NCBI GenBank assembly: GCA_031550755.1 | Contig: JAVBOJ010000053.1 | Span: 1 to 19,283, forward strand | DNA length: 19,283 bases | Reading direction: 5' to 3' | DNA from: JAVBOJ01 sp031550755 | GTDB taxonomy: Bacteria; Bacillota; Clostridia; Oscillospirales; UBA929 | Shown: one piece after another, positions 14,491-19,283 of the stretch | Numbering within the stretch: position 1 is the first letter of the stretch | Layout: each line of letters starts with the position of its first letter | The notes under the pieces: generated by a model | Databases searched by the model: none | The model's input: only the letters and a program-made list of their open reading frames with translations | Told to the model about the DNA's origin: nothing | Program-made: the position numbers and the translations under genes

Positions 14491-15688
14491 GAAAAAAACG
14501 CGCCCGCGGCACCGGGGCAAGCCTTGGCGAACCTATCTGATTGTTTGGCTCATGGGGCTCATCACCGTCTTTTTTCTGGGCGGTGTGGTGCCCTATGGCC
14601 TGTTTTTTTTGCTCACGGCCGCGCCGCTTCTCTCGTTGGCATACTCCTTCTGGGCGTCCCGCCGGGTGGCGGCGGCGCAGGAGCTGGATCGCGCCGTTGT
14701 GCAAAAGGGTGAAAGCGTGATCTTCCGGCTGCTGCTGCGCAACACCAGCGCGCTGGCGCCCTGCCCCCTGCTGGAGGCCGGCGTTTCCGACTATGAGACG
14801 GCCATGACCGGCCAACCGAAAAAAATGGCGGTCAGTCTGCTGCCAGGGCAGCAGCTCGGCGGGAAGTTTACCCTGCTGTTTCCCTACCGGGGCGCGTGGC
14901 CGGTGGGTGCGCAGACCCTGTTTTTGCGCGACCTGTTCGGCATCGCACGGTTCCCGGTTAAAAAACCGGACATGCTGCGGGTGGTGGTCTGCCCCCGGGT
15001 GCTGCCGCTGAAGCGCTGCGTGCTGTCGGGCGCGCTGGGGCCGCCCGCCCAGCGGCGGTATTCGTTTTTGGAGGAGCCGCACGCCATGAGCGACACCCGT
15101 CCCTATCAAATGGGCGACCCGCTCAAGCGGCTGCACTGGAAGCTCTCGGCGCAAAAGGGCGAGCTGATTTCCAAGGTTTACGAGCACGAATCGGAGCAGG
15201 AGGTCCTGCTGGTGCTGGACACCAATCTGCCCGGCGCGCCCGAGCGGGCGGCTTTTTTGGCCGATCAGCTGGCCGAGGCGGTGCTGGCGGTGTTGGATTT
15301 TTGCCTGCGCAACGGCTGGGCTGTACGGTTTGTCCACCGGCAGGGGCAAGAGTATTATTGGGGCGAGCAACGTGACCGCTCGGGCTTTGACCGGCTGTAT
15401 CTGCATCTGTCCGAGATGCCCTTCGAGCCGGCGGAGGACCTCGCGCGGGACATGTCCCGCGGGTTTTCGGGCGCACGCCCGTCGGGCGGGATGGTGCTGT
15501 TCACCGCCGCGCTGGACGAGGAGCTGCTGCGCGCCGCGGCGATCTGGAACCAGCCCGCCCGGCCGGCCGAGGTGGTCTATATCCGCCCGGACGAGGGCGT
15601 GTACACGCCGCCGTCCCGGGAAGAATCCGACGTCAGCGTCTATTGGATGCCGTCGGGCGAGAATATACGGAGCTTGCTGGAGGGCTAG
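14480..15688 (+). CDS. DUF58 membrane-anchored protein
   Basis: The 402-residue protein begins with a very basic cytoplasmic tail (residues 1-17) and two adjacent membrane helices (about 18-35 and 38-58). A beta-rich extracytoplasmic or linker domain follows, then the DUF58 block RPYQMGDPLKRLHWKLSAQK (about residues 210-230), after which a vWA-like fold is expected (EVLLVLDTN). DUF58 proteins are the usual partners of MoxR ATPases. The ATG lies inside the end of moxR, an 11-bp overlap. The gene ends 21 nt before the transglutaminase gene. Function is unknown; a role at the envelope is inferred from the triad. Confidence 0.92.
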   Translation: MAREKKTRPRHRGKPWRTYLIVWLMGLITVFFLGGVVPYGLFFLLTAAPLLSLAYSFWASRRVAAAQELDRAVVQKGESVIFRLLLRNTSALAPCPLLEAGVSDYETAMTGQPKKMAVSLLPGQQLGGKFTLLFPYRGAWPVGAQTLFLRDLFGIARFPVKKPDMLRVVVCPRVLPLKRCVLSGALGPPAQRRYSFLEEPHAMSDTRPYQMGDPLKRLHWKLSAQKGELISKVYEHESEQEVLLVLDTNLPGAPERAAFLADQLAEAVLAVLDFCLRNGWAVRFVHRQGQEYYWGEQRDRSGFDRLYLHLSEMPFEPAEDLARDMSRGFSGARPSGGMVLFTAALDEELLRAAAIWNQPARPAEVVYIRPDEGVYTPPSREESDVSVYWMPSGENIRSLLEG

Positions 15689-15709
15689 TGCGAGAGGAGA
15701 TCGGACAGG

Positions 15710-18109
15710 ATGCGCGAAAAAAACAAGTGGCAGATCATGGGGTTTTACTGGCTGTTTTCAACGGCCTTTTCGTCCTGTCTGCTCGCCGCCGTCGTCCGCC
15801 CGATGCAGTACACCTTTTCCGCGCCGGGCATCTTCGTCCTGTGCGCGCTGTTTTGTCTGGTGTGGACGGTTGTTTTCTCCTACAAGCTGGTCGGCGTGCT
15901 GTTTTCCATCGTCACGGTGACCGGTCTGCTGTTTTACGGTGTGTGGCTGTTTTCGCGCGACACGCTCTTCTCCCTGCTTATCGACATCAACAATTTCGCC
16001 CTGTGGGTGATCGATTCGATCTATTCGGTGCGTACCGCGCCGCCGTCCTATCTCTTTTGGGCGCATTTTTTGCTCTGTTTTTTCGGCAGTCTGGCCGTCT
16101 TTGCCTTTACCCGCCTGCGCGCCCATCCGGCGGTGTTTTTGCTGATCGGCGGGGTCACCTTTTTCTGCTTGCAGGATCTCCCCCGGTTTTCCCTGCCGCT
16201 GTTTCTGCTGTTTTTGTTGCTGTTGGCGGTCTATCTCGTGTGGTATGTCCACCGGCTGTCGGTGGCGCGCGGCTGCCGCGACCGCTCCCCCATCCGCTAT
16301 CTGCTCTCGGCGCTGCCGGTCTGTCTGGTGGCGCTGCTCATCGTGTTTCTGCTGCCGTCATCGCCCACGCCGCTGGGGCAGACGATCATCGACGCGACCT
16401 CCGATTTTCTGGACGACGCCGGTATTTTTGAGGACGCGCCGCTGGCGGTGGATGAGTTTACTTACAGCGGCGCGGTCGGCGGCCTTCCCAATGGGATGCT
16501 GGGCGGGCGGCCGTCCCAGTCCGACCGGCTGCTGCTGACGGTGGGCACCACCCACCCGACCTATATGCGCTCCCGGGTGTATGATACCTACGACGGCAAC
16601 CGCTGGACGACCACGCTGACCGCCGCGCAGCGGCTTTCGAGTGTTTTTTACAGGGCAACCTTCTATAGCTCGCTCAATATCCCCCCCTCTGCATCAGGCT
16701 CTTTTTTTGACAACGTGCCCGTCGTACTCACGCCGGGGGACGCCATCCATATCGACGCACTCACTTCATCGTACTCCAGCGTGATTCGGTTTGAAAATCT
16801 ACGTACCCGCTCGCTGTTTGTGCCGCAAGGAACCGTCTCTCTTCTTTCCTCCTCCGACGTTATCGTCGAACGCAACAGCGCCGGCGAGTTGTTCACACCG
16901 GGTACGCGGCAGGAAAACGGCTTTTCTTACACCACGGAGCAGCTTGTATACGACCCCTTCGGCTATCAGCGGGCCGACCGTCTGCGCCAGAGTTACCGGG
17001 GGCTGACTCAGGAGACGGCGCGGGACGCGGAGACCATTTGGGCGCAAAGCTTTTTTCCCGCGTATTCGGTACAGCAATACTACTCATATCGCTCTCGCGA
17101 AGCAAATTACAACTACGAACACTACACCACCGTCCCGGACAGCGTGCCCGAGCGCGTCTATGAGCTGGCGCACGAGATCACCAAGGACGCCGACAACGAT
17201 TACGACCGCATGGTGGCGCTGCGGGAGTACCTCAAAAGTGAGTACGCCTACTCGCTGGAGGTCCCCGCGACCCCGCGCGACAGGGACTTCGTGGACTATT
17301 TCCTGTTCGACCTTGACCGGGGCTACTGCACCTATTACGCCACGTCCATGACCATTCTGGCGCGTTGTCTGGGGCTGCCGGCGCGGTATATCGAGGGGTT
17401 TTTGCCGCCGGCCATGCCGGATCGCGAGGACGGCCTGTACCATGTCACCGGGCGCGAGGCGCACGCGTGGTGCGAGGTGTATTTTGACGGCTTCGGCTGG
17501 ATTTTGGTGGAAGCCACCGCGCCCGGCGGCGTACCAAACACCGCAGCGGCGGCCTCACCGTCGCCAAGCCCCTCCCCGTCGCCGTCCCCGTCCGTCCAAC
17601 CCACGCCCACGCCGGACGAAGATCCCTCCGCCGCTCCCCCGCCCTCCCCAACGCCGACGCCGAAGCCGGGCGCCAAGGGCTTTTCCCTCGGCTGGCCGTG
17701 GTTTGCGGCGCTGGGCCTGCTCCTGTGCGCCATCGGCCTGCCGCTGTTCCACAAGGCCCGCCGGCGGCGGTTTGCGGAAGCGATGCTGGGCGGAGCGTCC
17801 ACCCGCGCAAAGGCCGACGCGCTCTACCAGAGCCTGCTTCGCTGGATACGCCCCTTGGGGCTGTCGCCCAAGCCGGCGGAAACGCCGCTGGAGTTCGGTG
17901 CGCGCGCCGACGGGCATCTGAATCTCTCCGCGCCGCTGCTCACCCGCGCGGGCGAAACGTACAGCGCCTCGCGCTTTGATCCCAACATCCCCTCGCCGGA
18001 GGACATGCAAACCCTGTGGGCGCTGCGGCAGAGCCTTTTGGCCGAACTGCCGGAGAAGCTTGGTACCCTGCGATTTCGGTTTTTATGGCTTGTCCGCGGC
18101 CTTTTGTAA
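15710..18109 (+). CDS. Membrane protein with extracytoplasmic transglutaminase-like domain (TgpA type)
   Basis: The 799-residue protein has about seven N-terminal helices (roughly 10-216). A large outside domain follows, with a transglutaminase/protease-like core: Cys540 in RGYCTYYATSM, His585 in GREAHAWCEVYFDGFGW, and the third catalytic position filled by Glu601 in LVEATAP. Next come a Pro/Ser/Thr-rich linker (about 612-655, many SP and TP repeats), another membrane helix (about 660-680) and a DUF4129-like cytoplasmic tail. This is the third member of the MoxR-DUF58-transglutaminase triad. The segment at about 16640-17100 uses more A/T-ending codons than its surroundings. ATG 15710 follows GAGAGGAGAT. 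Substrate and reaction (peptidase or cross-linking) are unknown. Confidence 0.92.
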   Translation: MREKNKWQIMGFYWLFSTAFSSCLLAAVVRPMQYTFSAPGIFVLCALFCLVWTVVFSYKLVGVLFSIVTVTGLLFYGVWLFSRDTLFSLLIDINNFALWVIDSIYSVRTAPPSYLFWAHFLLCFFGSLAVFAFTRLRAHPAVFLLIGGVTFFCLQDLPRFSLPLFLLFLLLLAVYLVWYVHRLSVARGCRDRSPIRYLLSALPVCLVALLIVFLLPSSPTPLGQTIIDATSDFLDDAGIFEDAPLAVDEFTYSGAVGGLPNGMLGGRPSQSDRLLLTVGTTHPTYMRSRVYDTYDGNRWTTTLTAAQRLSSVFYRATFYSSLNIPPSASGSFFDNVPVVLTPGDAIHIDALTSSYSSVIRFENLRTRSLFVPQGTVSLLSSSDVIVERNSAGELFTPGTRQENGFSYTTEQLVYDPFGYQRADRLRQSYRGLTQETARDAETIWAQSFFPAYSVQQYYSYRSREANYNYEHYTTVPDSVPERVYELAHEITKDADNDYDRMVALREYLKSEYAYSLEVPATPRDRDFVDYFLFDLDRGYCTYYATSMTILARCLGLPARYIEGFLPPAMPDREDGLYHVTGREAHAWCEVYFDGFGWILVEATAPGGVPNTAAAASPSPSPSPSPSPSVQPTPTPDEDPSAAPPPSPTPTPKPGAKGFSLGWPWFAALGLLLCAIGLPLFHKARRRRFAEAMLGGASTRAKADALYQSLLRWIRPLGLSPKPAETPLEFGARADGHLNLSAPLLTRAGETYSASRFDPNIPSPEDMQTLWALRQSLLAELPEKLGTLRFRFLWLVRGLL

Positions 18110-18140
18110 CGTTCCGTTGGAGTAAAAGAGGAGGAAGAAT

Positions 18141-18692
18141 ATGACAAATCCCGTGCTGGACACCATCGCCGCCCGCCGCAGTGTGCGCGCTTATGAGGCG
18201 CGGCCGCTGACCGACGAGCAGCAAAGCGCGCTGATTTCGGCGGCGCTTTCCGCCCCGAGTGCCATGAATTTGCAGCCGTGGCACCTGATCTTGGTCAAAA
18301 ACCGGGAGCTTCTGCTGGAAATGGAGCGGGCTGTGGCCGAACATTTTGTCCGGGTCGGCGACACCGCCACCGCAGAGCGCATCCGTTCGCGCGGCGGCAA
18401 GATTTTTTACAACGCGCCGACCGTCTTTTTTGTGGCGATGAACCGCGAAAATCCTATCGACGCCGGCATTTTGGCCGAAAATATCGCGCTGGCCGCCACC
18501 TCGCTGGGGCTGGGCAGTGTGATTTTGGGTCTGCCCGGCTATGTGTTTTTTGACGACCACGCCTATTGGGCGAAAAAACTTCAATTCCCGGATGGCTGTC
18601 ATTTTGGTATTTCGATCGCGGTGGGAACTGCCGCCGACGGAGGCGGAGCCCCGCACGCCCATACGCCCGGAAAGGTTACGATTGTGGACTGA
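18141..18692 (+). CDS. Nitroreductase-family flavoprotein
   Basis: The 183-residue protein is an FMN-dependent NAD(P)H oxidoreductase of the nitroreductase superfamily. It shows the N-terminal RRSVRAYEARPLTDEQ (FMN phosphate contact), SAPSAMNLQPWHLILVKN, and the C-terminal GILAENIALAATSLGLGSVI, which covers the dimer/FMN site. Length is normal for the short members. ATG 18141 follows GAGGAGGAAG. The gap to the preceding gene is 31 nt, so it may be the last gene of the transcript. The natural substrate cannot be told. No conserved link to the upstream triad is known to me. Confidence 0.93.
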   Translation: MTNPVLDTIAARRSVRAYEARPLTDEQQSALISAALSAPSAMNLQPWHLILVKNRELLLEMERAVAEHFVRVGDTATAERIRSRGGKIFYNAPTVFFVAMNRENPIDAGILAENIALAATSLGLGSVILGLPGYVFFDDHAYWAKKLQFPDGCHFGISIAVGTAADGGGAPHAHTPGKVTIVD

Positions 18693-18721
18693 GGGCGTTT
18701 ATCGGGCGAGGAAGACATGCA

Positions 18722-18755
18722 TCGCGGCCGTCTGGTTTGAATTAGTCGGCCGCGA
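18722..18755. repeat. Perfect 9-bp inverted repeat after the nitroreductase gene
   Basis: TCGCGGCCG (18722-18730) and CGGCCGCGA (18747-18755) are separated by 16 nt. A run of A, not T, follows on the + strand, so it is not a standard terminator for the gene upstream. It sits directly before the -35 of the next promoter and could instead be an operator or a terminator of unusual type. Confidence 0.6.
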
Positions 18756-18763
18756 AAAAACAC

Positions 18764-18792
18764 TTGTCAAGTTCGGACACACCTGCTATAAT
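18764..18792 (+). promoter_or_regulatory. Strong extended -10 promoter in front of a tRNA-Ser-like half
   Basis: TTGTCA (18764-18769), a 17-nt spacer, and TATAAT (18787-18792) preceded by TGC give a near-consensus sigma-A promoter with an extended -10. The expected start near 18799 is followed within about 12 nt by the first tRNA-Ser-like half and by no convincing protein gene. Confidence 0.78.
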
Positions 18793-18810
18793 GGGTGCGT
18801 TGCCAATTCG

Positions 18811-18850
18811 AAGGAGTATCGAAGCGGTTATAACGGGGCTGACTCGAAAT
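18811..18850 (+). pseudogene. tRNA-Ser(CGA)-like 5' half, copy 1
   Basis: The stretch reads as the 5' half of a clostridial tRNA-Ser: acceptor-like GAAGGAG, TA, D-stem TCG/CGG around an AAGCGGTTATAA loop, and an anticodon arm with loop CTCGAAA (anticodon CGA at 18845-18847). The 5-bp anticodon stem GCTGA/TCCGC has one mismatch. Downstream there is no variable arm, T-loop (GGTTCGAATCC type) or matching acceptor strand, so the tRNA is incomplete. The strong promoter just upstream suggests this was once the true gene start. Confidence 0.6.
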
Positions 18851-19045
18851 CCGCGTGGTTTGTTTTGAGGCTGTTCCCGCAAACCCTTGATATGACTCAC
18901 TTTTCAGACTTCGCAAGTGTCGGTTTCCTCCGCAGTTCTAATGGTTGTTCTAATGCTTTTCTCGCCTGATATTTGGGGCTGCTTTTTCGCTTTTCTGTAT
19001 AACGGAGCAGGCAAAAAGCTCAAACCCCTTGTGCCAGCTATATTT
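18851..19045. other. Non-coding stretch between tRNA-like halves
   Basis: These 195 nt hold no gene with a start signal and family-like content, no tRNA 3' half and no clear terminator. The composition is more T-rich than the rest of the window. Short open frames cross it but begin inside the nitroreductase gene or lack a ribosome-binding site. Confidence 0.5.
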
Positions 19046-19085
19046 GGAGGGTTGTCCGAGTGGTCGATGGTGCAGCACTCGAAAT
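19046..19085 (+). pseudogene. tRNA-Ser(CGA)-like 5' half, copy 2
   Basis: GGAGGGTTGTCCGAGTGG followed by TCGATGGTGCAGCA and CTCGAAA is the standard 5' half of a class II tRNA-Ser: acceptor strand, D-arm with GTCCGAGTGGTCGA, and anticodon CGA at 19080-19082. After the anticodon loop the sequence reads TCATG instead of the expected TGCTG, and the stem and the rest of the tRNA are lost. It belongs to a different tRNA-Ser sequence type from copies 1 and 3. Confidence 0.65.
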
Positions 19086-19089
19086 CATG

Positions 19090-19120
19090 TTACAAGTGCC
19101 AAAAACTGAATAATTATACT
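19090..19120 (+). promoter_or_regulatory. Weak possible promoter before tRNA-like copy 3
   Basis: TTACAA (19090-19095) and TATACT (19115-19120) are 19 nt apart, a longer than ideal spacer. The AT-rich stretch between copy 2 and copy 3 makes chance matches likely. It would start transcription a few bases into or before the third half. Confidence 0.3.
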
Positions 19121-19122
19121 AT

Positions 19123-19163
19123 GGAAGAGTATCGAAGTGGTCATAACGAGCCGCACTCGAAAT
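19123..19163 (+). pseudogene. tRNA-Ser(CGA)-like 5' half, copy 3
   Basis: The 37 nt from 19127 match copy 1 at 31 of 37 positions, including TATCGAAG, GGT, ATAACG and ACTCGAAAT. The D-stem TCG/CGA is perfect. The anticodon stem CCGCA/TACTG pairs only three of five; the anticodon is CGA at 19158-19160. Again there is no T-loop or 3' acceptor strand downstream within the window. Confidence 0.6.
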
Positions 19164-19216
19164 ACTGTCGGCAACTGAGCAAGGTTTTTACTGAAAACCC
19201 CGTGTTTATGCGGGTT

Positions 19217-19245
19217 TGAGCGGTGTCGCTCAGCAAGATTTTTTT
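19217..19245 (+). terminator. Possible intrinsic terminator ending the tRNA-like region
   Basis: TGAGCG (19217-19222), loop GTGT, CGCTCA (19227-19232), then GCAAGA and seven T. The six bases between stem and T-run make it weaker than a typical terminator. Just upstream, GGTTTT/AAAACC (19183-19199 region) and AACCCC/GGGTTT can form further hairpins, so the whole 19170-19250 stretch is structured. Confidence 0.45.
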
Positions 19246-19283
19246 CGTTTTCTATCCTGCTTTTCTATCTTTTGTCGGAGGAA

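Noticed and set aside
17510..17512. Glu601 at the third catalytic position of the transglutaminase as a defect
   Set aside because: Many bacterial transglutaminase-like proteins have Glu or Asp there, and Cys540 and His585 are intact, so this is not a sign of inactivity.
17545..17675. Short repeats (SP/TP) as a CRISPR or DNA repeat array
   Set aside because: They are in-frame codons of a Pro/Ser/Thr linker between the transglutaminase domain and a membrane helix; there are no spacers.
19016..19044. Promoter before tRNA-like copy 2 (TATATT at 19039-19044)
   Set aside because: No -35-like hexamer at a suitable distance, and the hexamer touches the tRNA-like start, leaving no room for a transcription start before it.
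18541..19219. Two open frames (18541-18969 and 18917-19219) in the right-hand tail
   Set aside because: The first begins inside the nitroreductase gene in another frame. Neither has a ribosome-binding site or a recognisable domain, and both cross the tRNA-like halves.

Overview
The window reads as a piece of chromosome from a high-GC member of the Clostridia, probably an Oscillospiraceae/Ruminococcaceae-like gut anaerobe. This is inferred from gene content (DUF4321, a small ZapA beside a U32 protein, an mreC-mreD-PBP2-minD-mgsA neighbourhood, a clostridial-type methylglyoxal synthase) and from the strongly GC-biased third codon positions. All recognisable genes lie on the + strand. Coding density is high, gaps are short, and several genes overlap or nearly touch, so most of the window should be a few long polycistronic units.

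Layout. 1-2891 is the end of a purine operon: purH (its 5' end lies outside the window), a 264-nt structured spacer, then purD. A clear promoter at 2907-2934 starts a second unit: zapA, a large U32-family protein (probably an Fe-S RNA-modifying enzyme rather than a protease), an M29 aminopeptidase, dut, a small two-helix membrane protein (DUF4321), maf, mreC, mreD, pyrE and a class B penicillin-binding protein. This mixes nucleotide housekeeping (dut, maf, pyrE) with cell-wall elongation (mreC, mreD, PBP2) and division (zapA). A second promoter at 12261-12288 drives minD and mgsA, followed by the MoxR ATPase / DUF58 / membrane transglutaminase triad and a nitroreductase.

The last ~590 nt (18693-19283) hold no credible protein gene. 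They contain a strong extended -10 promoter and three successive 5' halves of tRNA-Ser(CGA)-like sequences. Each loses tRNA character just after the anticodon loop, and the region ends in a hairpin followed by a T-run. The pattern resembles scars of site-specific integration at a tRNA-Ser gene, so a mobile region may begin at or beyond the right edge.

The most unusual structure is a ~90-nt intergenic element present twice, between DUF4321 and maf and between mreC and mreD. It consists of two consecutive hairpins with invariant loops (TGAG and AATGAAT), a conserved linker and a conserved 3' tail ending at the ribosome-binding region of the next gene. The stems differ between copies but the changes are largely compensated, so a structure has been maintained. 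Neither hairpin has the T-run of an intrinsic terminator. Other points worth a second look are a His-to-Tyr change at an active-site position of MgsA, minD without minC or minE, pyrE placed between mreD and PBP2, a probable CTG start for mreC, and a similar promoter sequence in front of zapA and minD.
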